Assembly (NCBI GenBank): GCA_963971535.1
Contig: OZ020589.1
Coordinates: 87,743,796-87,807,795, forward strand
DNA: 64,000 bases
DNA from: Notolepis coatsorum
Lineage: Eukaryota > Chordata > Actinopteri > Aulopiformes > Paralepididae
Direction: 5' to 3'
The notes beneath the pieces were generated by a model. It had not been told where the DNA came from. It did no database searches and saw only the letters and a list, made by a program, of their open reading frames with translations. This document shows positions 10,607-21,300 of the stretch, piece after piece; within the stretch, counting starts at the first letter, position 1, and every line of letters begins with the position of its first letter. The translations under genes were made by a program, and so were the position numbers.

Positions 10607-11394
10607 TGTTACGTACCCCTGTGGGGAGACACAACACAAGGCCACAGACAGGGTAGGTGAGGGTGCAGTGACACTAAAACGCATGAGACAATTTGCAAAA
10701 TAATAATATTTATTTTACAAAATTCAAGATCAGCAACACAGAGAGCACGGAGGACTTACCAGGGAGCACCAAATGAAATATCAAAAGGAAATAAAAGCCC
10801 ACCCCCCCCCCTTACAGGCGCGGACGCCCCAAAGTACAGGTGGTGGTGCTCACTCTAAAGCTGGTGTCTTTAACAGTAGGTCACCTACGTGATGCAAAAT
10901 GTAGACCCAGGGTGTCTTCCTGTCCTCAATGTCCCTGTGTGCGAAACAAAAGGTTAACAAACAAGAAAAACAATCACCATAAGCTGGGTGACGATTAATA
11001 AACAAATACACAAAACAGGTTATGGGTAAACAGAAAATGTACAACAGGCAGGATCACAAAAGGTACAATACTATAGGAAATGGCTAATCCACCAGAGCCT
11101 TGACCAGCTCTCACACAAACATGAGCTCAACAGAGCTTTAACTGGCTCATGTACCAAACATGAGCCCAACAGAGCTTTAACTAGCTCACACACTAGACAA
11201 ATGAGAGCGCTACCACAACACCACCAGATATAGTTACCAACATACACCGACCGAGCTCTAGCTAACACTGCACACACAGGGATATATGAAGGGATGTGGA
11301 GGTTAATTAGTCTGATGAGCCTCAGCTGCTGCTGCTGCTGCTGTTGTTGTTTGGAGTGGGATGGTGATTGACCCTGAAAGATAGATAGGTTACA
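10607..11394 (-). repeat. 5' LTR of the truncated gypsy element (outer end uncertain)
   Basis: The inner edge is set by the adjacent PBS. On the minus strand an aataaa signal lies about 100 bp from the inner edge (plus-strand tttatt near 10,709), consistent with an R/U5 region. The sister LTR is absent from the window, so the outer limit is only a guess at a ...ttaca end near 11,394. A short (CTG)n/(TTG)n run lies at 11,323-11,350. Confidence 0.5.
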
Positions 11395-11518
11395 CAGGAG
11401 GGAGACAAAAAAAACAACAATACAACCTGCCTACATACATAACACATATTATATATATATATAATACCCTATACAATATAATATTACATGCATACATAAT
11501 GATATAAGGACAGAGTCC

Positions 11519-11796
11519 GTAACGATAGGTTATAACTATAACCAAGTTCTGTGAGTAATGGTGACGCTCGGTGCTGTACCTCGCCTGTGCACGCGCACTG
11601 AATAAAAATTCCACAATGTACCTTTACATCCCAATATTCGTCTGACCACACCCCTATCAGCTTACCTTCATAAGCAGGTGTGTGGCCACCTACTCGCCTC
11701 CTTCCCAAGCTTTCACCAAAAGGTGAGATCAAGGGCTGCAGCGGCGTCGGACGCCGAGCGTCACCATTACTCACAGAACTTGGTTATAGTTATAAC
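11519..11796. repeat. Inverted-repeat remnant of the DIRS-like end family
   Basis: Bases 11,531-11,575 (gttataactataaccaag ...) are the reverse complement of 11,754-11,796. If the hAT-like insertion that follows is ignored, the arm continues at 12,558. The central part, 11,572-11,710, matches in inverted orientation the stretch 23,703-23,835 at the other end of the DIRS-like composite. It is either a solo end or a small non-autonomous member of that family. Confidence 0.7.
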
Positions 11797-11965
11797 TAAG
11801 GCTGTCAAATATATCGCGTTAATATCGCGTTAACTCCCGATTCTATTAATGCCACTAATTTTTTTAACTCAAGATTAACTAAAAATTTTTTTTTTTTTTT
11901 TTTTTTTTACTAGACTTCACTCGGGTGTATTATTGATGCTCTCATTGATACTATGTTTGTTTCTG

Positions 11966-12054
<89 letters not shown>

Positions 12055-12549
12055 TGTGTGTGTGTGTGAGATATAGAGAGAGAGGGGGGTGAGAGAGATG
12101 AGGAAGGGGCAAAAGAGAAAAAGAGATGGGAGAGTGTGTGTGTGAGGGAGCGAGGGGGGTGTGTGATTAATCAGCCCTTGTGTGGGTGAATGTAACAAGT
12201 TCCTAACGTTTTCTTTCCCCTATTATTTCATGCACACTTTATTCATTGTTTTAAATTATTATTTTCTTTTTATTTTCTTTTAAGTTATTTTGTGCATCAC
12301 TCTGTTTTGAATTTGATGCAAATTTGCAATGCATGAGGGTCATCCTTTTGTGTTAAATGGCTGCACAAAGCAAGCATTTGTTGACTCGCATGTTGATAAG
12401 AGTATTAAAACTTGGAACTTGAAAAAGATCTGTTTAAGGTAAAAAAAAAATAAAAATAGAAATGCGATTAATTTGCGATTAATCGCGAGTTAACTATGGA
12501 CAATCATGCGATTAATCGAGTTAAATATTTTAATCGTTTGACAGCACTA
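11797..12549. mobile_element. Non-autonomous hAT-like element
   Basis: A 753-bp element with imperfect terminal inverted repeats (taaggctgtcaaa / tttgacagcacta) is flanked by a perfect 8-bp duplication gttataac (11,789-11,796 and 12,550-12,557). The ends are rich in gcgattaat and attaatcgc motifs. It has no transposase. It carries a poly(T) run near 11,887 and a long (GT)n tract. Confidence 0.88.
11969..12068. repeat. (GT)n microsatellite
   Basis: About 100 bp of GT dinucleotides with one interruption (tctgtg near 12,053) sits inside the hAT-like element. The His/Thr-rich minus-strand open frame across it is an artefact of the repeat. Confidence 0.97.
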
Positions 12550-12562
12550 GTTATAACCTATC

Positions 12563-12605
12563 GTTCTGTGTCGTAATGGCTCTCGCTCGGCGTCACTCTC
12601 TGCAC
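12563..12605. repeat. Left inverted terminal sequence of the DIRS-like composite
   Basis: These 43 bases (gttctgtgtcgtaatggc ...) are the reverse complement of 23,833-23,875 with one mismatch. The first hAT target duplication lies just outside. Confidence 0.8.
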
Positions 12606-13743
12606 AAGGGAGGCAGAGCGAGAGCCATCGGCCGACAAATATACCCCGCTGAGGCCCCCCACAACCATCAGATCGGGGAGGACCGAGCCCCCCCGACCCC
12701 CCCTAATGGAGGGCACCCCCCCTATTGGAGGTTCCCGGGAGGGCGACGGACCCGACCGCGCGAAGAGGCACTCAAGCAACTCAACGCACAGGGTGAGCAG
12801 ACCGTGGCCTGACCCCACGACTACACACACGCACAACCCGCATGCCACCCGGGAACGAACGGAAGGAACAACCTCGTTACTGCCCCCAGAAAACACGGGG
12901 TCAAGAGCAAACCCAACCCCGTGGCAAGGCCGTAGCAGCGGCGCGAAGGAAGACCCAGACCCACCAAGGGACTGGATCCCCTAGAAAACGGGGGCCCGGA
13001 GAGGTCAATGACGCCAGGCATCAAGACCCCACCAGGCGGTCACTTAGTGACACCGCCCCCCACATCGCCAGCGTATTCGGATCAGGCCCCTCCAAGAGCG
13101 GGCCCTTTCCCCCCAACAGCACACCGCCTGGCATACTGACCCTGCAGAACAGGCAGTCAGCACGGCCGTAACACTCAAGGTTAACCAATGGAAGCAGGCA
13201 GCGTACCGGGGAAACCAGGCAACAGGCTGTAACCCGAGCCTGGAGCACTGCGGACGAGACAGGCGCCAAAGGAGTCAGCTGAAAACAGCCTCCCCGGCGG
13301 AAGGGGCGTATGCTGGCGTTGTTGATCACCATGACAAAGCCTCCTTTAAAAAAAAAAAAACCCAGCGGGTATGAGGCAGCGAAGGCTGACACGATTGGCA
13401 GACGTCATGAACGTGCAGGGGCACACTCAACCGGGTAACCCGGGAGTTGACTCTGCTCCAACACACCAGAGAACCAACCACCCTGTCGTTACCCTATGCG
13501 GTGGTTGGTCCTATAACCCCTCAAGAAAAAACTCCAAAACATACCTGCGGGCATACTACCGCAGGACAAGTGTTTCAGTTTCCAACAGGGTTATCCCAGG
13601 CCTACGGGTCGACGAAACATTACTTCGGACCGGGCCAGGCGATACGGGAAGCACAGGGTCACCCGAGGAGGTCAAAGACCACCCCAACAGGCCCCTCTTC
13701 GCCATGCGTGAGAGAAGAGCGAAAAAAATGGAGAACCAGCCCC
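12606..13743. other. GC-rich interior of the composite, no recognised gene
   Basis: Proline- and arginine-rich open frames occur on both strands (up to about 145 codons), but none resembles RT, RNase H, methyltransferase or tyrosine recombinase. The open frames probably reflect base composition. Confidence 0.5.
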
Positions 13744-13862
13744 AAGCACACCGTACTTGGTATTCCCAGGCGGTCTCCCAACCAAGTACTAACCAGGACC
13801 CACCTGCGTAGCGGCCGAGATCTGACGAGATCGGGCGTGTACAGGTTGGCATGGCCGTAAGC
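13744..13862 (-). rRNA. 5S rRNA-like sequence (diverged copy, possible SINE3 head)
   Basis: On the minus strand the 119 bases begin gcttacggccatgcc and carry the near-canonical stretches cacgcccgatctcgtc, cctggttagtacttgg and tgggagaccgcctggg, in the right order and spacing for vertebrate 5S rRNA (about 120 nt). The internal control region (box A, intermediate element, box C) is largely kept. Differences cluster in the middle (ggccgctacgcaggtgg where 5S has ggaagctaagcaggg) and at the 3' end. A run of seven T follows about 20 nt downstream on the minus strand, which would serve as a Pol III terminator. It may be a 5S pseudogene, a dispersed 5S copy, or the head of a 5S-derived SINE. It lies inside the DIRS-like composite. 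Confidence 0.85.
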
Positions 13863-14014
13863 CATTACGACAGTGCGGAGTACAATATGTACCCAACAAG
13901 GGTCTCCATAGCGCCTAACCCTGTGACACCCGGACCGACCTGGCATTTCTTCCCCCTGAAAAAAGCCCAAATCCCTCAGGGTACCAGAACAGCAGATCTG
14001 CATCCCCGGCGGAC

Positions 14015-15030
14015 AACGGGTTTAACTGATCCGGACCAGCGTGACCAGAACCAGTCCCGTGCCCTAACCACGCCGACATGCCTACTCCAGGAGAAGGGGC
14101 AGATATGCGTGGTGATCTTAAAACATGAAAAGAAGGCGCCACCCAGCCGTTCGGTGCGAACCGCGCCCGGTCGCCCACCCCCAGGGCGTGAGACCCCTCT
14201 ACATATGTTCAGATCCATTCCGTCATCATCCCCCAGATATGAACGAGAATCCGTCGACAACCAACACAGGTCGTCGGAAGAGGAAAAACCTCCATCCCAG
14301 TTGCTTTATAAAAACGCTGTTTTAACCCCAAGCAACCAAGGCGCGCCAGTCAGTCGCCTGATGTTCAACAGAACACCCCGAGCTAGCACTATGCGTGCGT
14401 CGGGACACAACCACATCAATAAACAGGCTAGTTAGACCTGTCATTGAATCCCCAAGGCGCCCAGGGGAACGACAAGAGGGGTGTGATGCTTCCTAACCCC
14501 AACTCTTTTTAATAAAAAAGAAGGAAGCACCAACAGCATGAATCCCAGTCTGCACAGCCGGGAGTAAAAACTATTTATATTTTTACATCGAGTCACCCCT
14601 TCCACAGAGGATTTAGACCGAAATTCCCCAGAAAGCCTTCCCACTTGAGTCGTAGAATGAAAAAGCCATGGCAACTGCGAGTCACGTGACCAATTGACTC
14701 AAGTTACACATAAAAACGAGCGTAGCGGACCCGGAAGTCCTACGCTCTAACCCGACACTTTGACACCACAGACCTTACGTAAAGATCTACTCACGGAAGC
14801 CATCGTCATAGCAACGTAACGTACGCTATGACGGGGGGAAACCCTGCACATAACTCCTGTTTGTAATAGGAGCATAGTCAGGACAACCCACCGAACGGCT
14901 GGGTGGCGCCTTCTTTTCATGTTTTAAGATCAACACGCATATCTGCCCCTTCTCCTGGAGTAGGCATGTCGGCGTGGTTAGGGCACGGGACTGGTTCTGG
15001 TCACGCTGGTCCGGATCAGTTAAACCCGTT
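14015..15030. repeat. 142-bp inverted repeat with 732-bp spacer
   Basis: Bases 14,015-14,156 are the reverse complement of 14,889-15,030, with one clear mismatch region (gtggtgatc opposite gatcaacac). The spacer contains no recognised gene. Such an arrangement could be an internal complementary region, a foldback element, or two head-to-head copies of a dispersed unit. Confidence 0.9.
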
Positions 15031-15715
15031 TAACGGCTTGGCCCTGACTGGCCCAACAGGAGATGAGAAAACCCATTCGACCAATCAAGTGGGAAAGAGG
15101 GGTTTATTCGGCACCCCCTCACAAAACCCTTCCCCCTGCACACAATAACAACTTTAGCATATGATACCTTTGGTAGAATGCTAATGAAATAGCGCAAGCT
15201 AATACAATGCACGCTACCCACAGTTAACTGTGAACAGGGTTTACAACAACCAAGTCGTGTGCATGTGTGAATCCTACACCCGCATTCCATGTTGTACATA
15301 GAAAAACACTGATAGAGAGTATAACGGCTAGGCCATGGAACGTGTGTATATGAGCATTACTGCAACTAACACAACAGTGTTGTAGTTCAACATTACTTCG
15401 TGTGTAAGCAACAGACCATACAACCAGCTTCTACCTGCATGTGGAGCGTCAGGCCAAGATAGAAACCCTTCTATAACCGCGTGAAAGCTGCAGACCTTGC
15501 TTTAATCTCATAACACGAACGTAACTCATCCATCAATGTATACCAATGTAGATTCACCCTTTTCAACCTTATCATATTTTGGTGAAGAAACACACAGTTT
15601 GTATAACCAAAAAATATAGTCCCCCTTTAGGGGACTTTTTATTTAATTAACAAATAATATGATAGGGCCGGGGAGGGGTAAAAAGTGGGGACCGCATGGG
15701 GAAAAAAGTCACTGT
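15031..15715. other. Unassigned sequence between inverted repeat and gag tail
   Basis: No protein homology is recognised on either strand. A small hairpin (agtccccctt / aggggact, near 15,619-15,637) is the only structure seen. Confidence 0.4.
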
Positions 15716-16078
15716 CTAGCGGCGTCTGCTGCCTCGAGCCGCTCGGGCTTTGCCACCCCGAGAAGCCCCGGAGGGACGGTAGGCAATCGGTTGCTGGTCT
15801 CGTCGATCCCTACCGTCACCCCCGGTCGTAGATGGGCCGGCTACAGCAGCAGCACCGTCTCTCCTCCTGGCCTTCGTCGATGGGCCAGCAGTGGCGATGG
15901 AGGCAGTGGCAGCCACGGCGGAGGAACCTCGACGACGCGGAAGCCTTCTGACTCCACCGGCGACGATGGGAGGCGGAAAATGGGGTTGGAGTACGGACCT
16001 CTCCTCTGCCATCTCTCTGCATGTTGAGATCATCAGCTGCAGGGCCTTCCCGAATAGTCCAGCATCGGAGAGGGTGGC
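15716..16078 (-). pseudogene. DIRS-like gag, C-terminal part
   Basis: The minus-strand frame directly beyond the Gmr1-type insertion encodes a segment starting at DAGLFGKALQLM, followed by an acidic helix and then a low-complexity tail rich in Arg, Ala, Gly and Ser, ending in a GSRRR stop. The Asp/Ser-Gly-Leu-Phe-Gly motif is shared by DIRS-type gag proteins. The frame is in register with the gag piece at 22,202-23,066 across the 5-bp target duplication gccac (minus strand), so the gag was continuous here before the insertion. Confidence 0.55.
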
Positions 16079-16886
16079 TGTCATGGGGCTATCCCATGCC
16101 CTGTAAGTAGGGATGCACATGGGCCTTAAGTGGTTTGACCTGTTCCCACATGTGGTCATGCGGCCAAACATTTAGTTTAGGCCTTCGGCCTAGTTTGTTT
16201 TGTTATGTTGTTTTGTAATACAGACACATTGGTTTAAAGCATAACATGTTATGTAGAATTAAAGTACATGCATTTGTTGATAAATACCGTTTGTCTGTGC
16301 TCCCACTTGGTTCCTTGTAGGATCTCTGGCTGCCCAACCAGAACTGGGAGAGGCCAGGGCCTTTTCTGGAGGGGAGATTCGGAAGGAACCAAGTGTGGTA
16401 GAGTACAGGGGGGGGGATTTTCATAACGAGAGGGGAATAGGTTTATGAAGCGCCCTAAACACTGTTTAGTGTTTGGTGATGATAGAACATGATGGAGTAA
16501 TGTATCCATGTTGTCCAGAGTTATTGGATGTGTAAATTGATGTCTGTATTGATTAATTGATTGTTTGTTTTTGGTTTGTCCCTGTAGGAGGAGCTTCCAG
16601 CATAAAGCCAGGGATGGAGGCTCCTCTCGGGGAGAAGTAGTGACAGGCTTGGAAGTGAGACACAGCCGTACTAAGACCTAGGTCCCTTAGCCAAGGGCCT
16701 AGTTGTTTATATTTGTTAAAAGAAAGTTTAATCATTTTGTATTATTTTTGTATTTATGTTAAAATATGTTTTTTCCCGTTTTTTCCCACTGGGGAGCAAA
16801 AGAACAAATAGAATAAAAAACCAACCACTGGGTGATGGCAACCTGACTCGGACTGCATTTTTCCTTCGCTTGGCCGCCTCCTCACA
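16079..16886 (+). repeat. 5' LTR of the Gmr1-type element
   Basis: 808 bp, beginning tgtcatgggg and ending ctcctcaca. It matches the 3' LTR throughout except for nine rather than ten G in the run near 16,408. An ATG at the LTR start can be read in frame with the neighbouring minus-strand gag but has no meaning. Confidence 0.96.
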
Positions 16887-16888
16887 AT

Positions 16889-16901
16889 TGGTGTCAGAAG
16901 T
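16889..16901 (+). promoter_or_regulatory. Primer binding site, probably tRNA-Leu
   Basis: tggtgtcagaagt lies 2 nt after the 5' LTR end. It is complementary to a tRNA 3' end of the form acttctgacacca, which fits vertebrate tRNA-Leu genes ending in ttctgaca plus CCA. Thirteen bases match before divergence. The tRNA identity is from memory of tRNA ends. Confidence 0.7.
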
Positions 16902-16924
16902 AAAGAGGACTACAAGCTTCAGGG

Positions 16925-18304
16925 ATGCCTCCCAAAAAGCAACAGCAACAGCAAGAGCCTGCAGAGGAGGGTGCCACAGGGGGAGCCTTCGAGGATGGCT
17001 TTCAATCGGAAAGTGGCCCCACTGCAGGTCCGGAGGCCAGCTTCGCCAGGTTGGCACGGATGTTTGAGATGCATATGCAGTACCAGATGGATCGGGATAA
17101 AAGGCAGGATAAAGAAGCAGAAATAAAAGAACGGGAGTTCAGTGCTATCAGCGACAAGGTCACCGAGCTTCAGTTGGACCTGGAGGCAACCAGGTCTGGT
17201 CCACCAACGGGACGAGCCAGTGGGGTCCCAGGCGGAGAACCCAGGATGGTGAGGTTAGAGGAATCTGATGACGTTGAACATTTTTTGACCACTTTCGAGA
17301 GACTGGCAGCAGTGTATGGCTGGCCACGACAAGAGTGGGCTGTCCGCCTCATTCCTCTGCTGACTGGTAAGGCCAGGTGTGCCTTTGTAGCTATGGACCC
17401 AGCTCATACCAAAGACTATGACATTTTGAAAGCAGCAGTTTTGAGGAAGTATGAGATAAACAGTGACACTTATTACCAATGGTTCCGCTCCGACGACACA
17501 CCACCAGATGAGGCCCCCCATGAGCTCTACACCTGCCTCAAGGACTTGTTCTGTAGATGGGTGGGTTATGGCACCTCCACCAAAGAGGAGATCATGGAGA
17601 AGCTGGTCCTCGAGCAGTACATCAAGGTGTTGTATCCAGAGGTTAAGACCTGGGTGAGGGAGCGCAACCCAGAAACGGCGGCGGAGGCTGCAGAGCTTGT
17701 GGAAACATATGTGACGGCACATGGAGGTCCAAGGGGCCACCGCTACGCTGGCGCACTACACCAGGCCAGAGGTAAGTCTGAGGGTGTTGGGATGGGTGGT
17801 TCAGGTAGTTACTCTCCTAGGCAGCCCGGTTTCAACCAGCCCAGTTCGAGCCAGACTAGGCCAAAGCCATTTGTAAGAGGATATGCCAGGAATAGGTCAG
17901 AGGTTGTATGTTACAACTGTGGTGAGGCAGGCCATATCAGTCCAGTTTGTCCCGTTAGAAAGCCAGAGATAGCAAGTCTCTGCTATGTACCTAGGCCAGC
18001 TCTAGGCGCCTCCCCTAAGGACAGTTCTGAGTCACCAGTCATGTCTGTCATGTTGAATGGCAGGCCCCTGTCAGCCTTATTAGACACAGGTTGCACACAG
18101 TCTCTGGTACAGGCCAAGTATGTCCCCAGGGAGTTGTGGAGTGAGGAAAGAGTTAAAATTGTCTGTGTCCATGGGCATGAATCAGAAGTCCCCATAGTGG
18201 AGGTATATGTTGAGGTAAACAACCAGGCATATCTGGTGAAGGTTGGAGTGGCCCCGAACTGCCCTACCCTATTTTGCTGGGGACAGATCTGCCTATTTTG
18301 CTAG
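16925..18304 (+). CDS. Gmr1-type gag and N-terminal protease
   Basis: A 459-codon frame starts at ATG 24 nt after the PBS (MPPKKQQQQQEPAEEG). After a charged, coiled-coil-like segment (about 45-80) comes a capsid-like region (about 105-280, VRLEESDDVEHFLTTFERLA and a SCAN-like helical block LYTCLKDLFCRWV). The CCHC knuckle CYNCGEAGHISPVC is near residue 328 and the retropepsin motif LLDTGCTQSLV near 384. The protease exit motif (LLGTDLP) is not in this frame; it begins the downstream pol frame. The frame change falls inside the protease near 18,258-18,262, with no obvious slippery heptamer. This looks more like a one-base deletion than programmed frameshifting. Without that change gag, protease and pol would be one frame. 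Confidence 0.9.
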   Translation: MPPKKQQQQQEPAEEGATGGAFEDGFQSESGPTAGPEASFARLARMFEMHMQYQMDRDKRQDKEAEIKEREFSAISDKVTELQLDLEATRSGPPTGRASGVPGGEPRMVRLEESDDVEHFLTTFERLAAVYGWPRQEWAVRLIPLLTGKARCAFVAMDPAHTKDYDILKAAVLRKYEINSDTYYQWFRSDDTPPDEAPHELYTCLKDLFCRWVGYGTSTKEEIMEKLVLEQYIKVLYPEVKTWVRERNPETAAEAAELVETYVTAHGGPRGHRYAGALHQARGKSEGVGMGGSGSYSPRQPGFNQPSSSQTRPKPFVRGYARNRSEVVCYNCGEAGHISPVCPVRKPEIASLCYVPRPALGASPKDSSESPVMSVMLNGRPLSALLDTGCTQSLVQAKYVPRELWSEERVKIVCVHGHESEVPIVEVYVEVNNQAYLVKVGVAPNCPTLFCWGQICLFC

Positions 18305-21300
18305 ACCTCATTCTTGAGAGTAAAGGGAGATTATGTGGGGTAGTTACTAGGTCCAAGGCGAGGGAGCACACTAATACACCAGTCTCTGTGACACAACCAC
18401 TGATTCAGCCAGACACAACTGACACAGAAATACCCACCACTATCAGGCCAGACTCCGATTCACCAGCTACCAATGCGGACACAGTGCAGCTGATGCCATT
18501 TTTTGGGGTAGAGGTAGGTGGAGTGCCAGGAGTCACACAAGAGGAGAGATGTGAGAAACGCAGGGAGCAAGTCAGAGGAATTGTGTTGCAGTCAGCTGAC
18601 CAGCCAGATCAGGATATGGAGTTTCCAGGGCTGTCGGTAAAGGAGGTTTTTTCTGGGGATCTTGCCAGACAACAGAGAGGGGACCCCACTCTAATAGACT
18701 GTTTCAAAGAGGCAGAGAAGGAATCCAGTTCTAGTCCCCTTAGCAAGCGGTTTCTGCTCGACAATGGGTTGCTTTATAAACAGAGTGAATATGACAGGCA
18801 GCTCATACTGCCAAAGGCATGCAGGGAGGAAGTGCTGAGGCTAGGCCATACTATTCCTTGGGCGGGTCACCTAGCTTTTGAGAAAACCTTCCAGAGGATT
18901 TCAAAAAGGTTTTTCTGGCCAGGGATGTATAGCCAGGTCAAATATTACTGCAAGACATGTCCAGAGTGCCAGCTTACAGCAGGGAAAGCTACAGCCCCTG
19001 TACCCCTTATGCCACTCCCTGTGATAGGCACCCCTTTTGAGCGGATAGGGGTGGATATTGTTGGTCCATTAGAGAGAAGCCAGGCAGGCAACCGGTTTAT
19101 CCTTGTCATTTGTGACTATGCCACCAGATATCCAGAGGCCTTTCCATTGAGAGAAGTGACAGCCAAGCAAGTAGCTACAGCTATGCTGCAGTTTTTTTCT
19201 AGGGTAGGGATCGCGAGGGAGGTACTTACGGACCAAGGGACCAATTTCATGAGTCGCACACTCAAACAGGTCTATCAGCTGTTAGGTATCAAGAGAGTAA
19301 GGACCACTCCCTACCACCCTCAGACTGATGGCCTTGTTGAGCGTTTCAATCAGACCCTGAAACGTATGCTGAAAAAGTTTGTTTCTGAGTCAGGGAAGGA
19401 CTGGGATAAATGGCTGCCGTTTCTGTTGTTTGCCTACCGTGAGGTTCCCCAGGCCTCAACTGGGTTTTCACCTTTCGAGCTGCTTTATGCCCACCAGGTC
19501 AGAGGTCCATTGGATGTGCTGCGAGAAACCTGGGAGGAGTTGGACAAACCACAGAACATGAACGTCATCTCTTTTGTCCTGAAAATGCGAGAGACGCTCA
19601 TGAGGACCACCACAATGGCACGTGAAAACCTTCTGAAGTCCCAAGCCAAGCAGAAGGAGTGGTATGACCGGTCGGCAAGACAGCGGAGCTTGGAACCTGG
19701 GGAGGAAGTCTTGTTGCTTTTGCCAACATCAGAGCACAAACTGTTGGCAAGGTGGCAGGGCCCATACCGGGTCAAGCAGAAGATGGGGCCGGTAACGTAT
19801 AAGATCCACATGCCAGAGAGGAGGCAGCCACTTCAGATTTTCCATATAAACATGCTCAAGAAATGGCACCCCCGCCCAGTCTCTGTGACACCTGTACCGC
19901 ACTCGCTCTTCATCCAGGCAGTGGAGGAAGAGGAGGAACCCATGGAGCAGTACCTACCCGGTCGGGAGGAGGGGAAGAAGCTGGACATGGACCACCTTTC
20001 AGCAGGAAGGAGAGAAGAGCTCCTTCGGATCTTGCCCCTCCATCTCTTCATGGAGACTCCGGGGCGCACGGACATGGTGCACCACCACATCACTTTGAAG
20101 GAGACTAAGCCCCTTCGTCAGCCAGTCTATAGGGTGCCAGAACGTCTGTTACCGGTGCTGAGGAAGGAGTTGGAAATGATGAGGGAACTGGGGGTGATTG
20201 AGCCCTCCTCCAGTGAGTGGAGCAGCCCAGTCATCTTGGTCCCAAAGAAGGATGGCACCCTGAGGTTTTGTTTGGACTTTCGGAAGATCAATGGGGTGAG
20301 TAAATTTGATTTGTACCCCATGCCCAGGATCGATGATCTGGTGGAGAGGCTAGGAGGCGCCAGCTTCATTAGCACTCTTGATCTCTGCAAAGGGTACTGG
20401 CAGGTTCCCCTTACAGCAGGGAGCAGAGAGATCACGGCTTTCCGAACCCCCTTTGGTCATTTCCAGTTCACGGTCCTTCCTTTCGGCCTTCATGGAGCGC
20501 CGGCGACATTCCAGAGAATGATGGACAAGGTCCTGTCGGGCACAGAGGCCTTTGCCGCTGCTTACCTGGATGATATAGTGATCTACAGCAACAGCTGGGA
20601 GGAGCACCTGTGTCATCTCGAGGAGGTCTTGCAGAGGATCAGGAAAGCAGGCCTCACCATCCGCCCTGACAAGTGCTCACTGGCCAAGCAGGAGACCAGG
20701 TACCTGGGTTTTGTGTTGGGGAAGGGACTGATCCGACCGCAGGTGGGGAAGGTTGATGCTATCAAGTCCGCTCAGAGGCCCACGACCAAGACTCAGGTCA
20801 AGTCCTTCCTGGGTTTGGTTGGCTGGTACAGGCGGTTTATACCTGACTTCTCAACTGTTGCTGTGCCTCTCACGAACCTCACGAGGAAGAACGAGCCCAA
20901 CAAAGTGCGGTGGACGGACGGGTGTGAGGAGGCCTTCCAGGGTTTGAAGACCTCGTTGTGCGGTGAGCCCCTGCTTAAGAGTCCTGACTTTGAGCAGCCA
21001 TTCACAGTCCAAACGGATGCATCGGATCTGGGTATTGGAGCCGCCTTGTTGCAAGGGAAACCGGGTAATCTCCAGCCCATTGCTTACATCAGCAGGAAGC
21101 TCAACTCTCACGAAGTCAGGTATTCCATCGTGGAAAAGGAGTGCCGTGCCATCAAGTGGGCACTGGACTCTCTCCGATACTACCTGTTGGGCAGGAGATT
21201 CAGCCTGGAGACTGACCATCGGGCACTGTCTTGGCTGGGGAGCATGAGGGACACCAACTCCAGAATCACGAGATGGTTCCTTGCCATGCAACCTTTCGAC

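Larger units (their letters stand above)
4786..11394 (-). mobile_element. Truncated Ty3/gypsy element, Gmr1-type order, split by a LINE
   Basis: Reading on the minus strand: an LTR-like region (10,607 to about 11,394), a 17-nt primer binding site, gag with zinc knuckle and aspartic protease (10,482-8,533), then directly an H2C2 integrase zinc domain (about 8,440-8,231) and, beyond a nested LINE, the integrase core (5,626-4,900). No reverse transcriptase lies between protease and integrase. This protease-integrase adjacency matches the order of the complete element at 16,079-22,201 and the described Gmr1 group. RT, RNase H and the 3' LTR are missing, so the copy is 3'-truncated at about 4,785. 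The outer end at 11,394 is a guess because there is no second LTR to compare. Confidence 0.75.

Noticed and set aside
12558-14435. Many overlapping GC-rich open frames, considered as RT or recombinase
   Set aside because: None shows an RT catalytic box, RNase H residues or tyrosine recombinase motifs; composition explains them.
18274-18300. Programmed ribosomal frameshift site before Gmr1-type pol
   Set aside because: No slippery heptamer or convincing downstream structure was seen; a one-base deletion is simpler, though a single copy cannot prove it.
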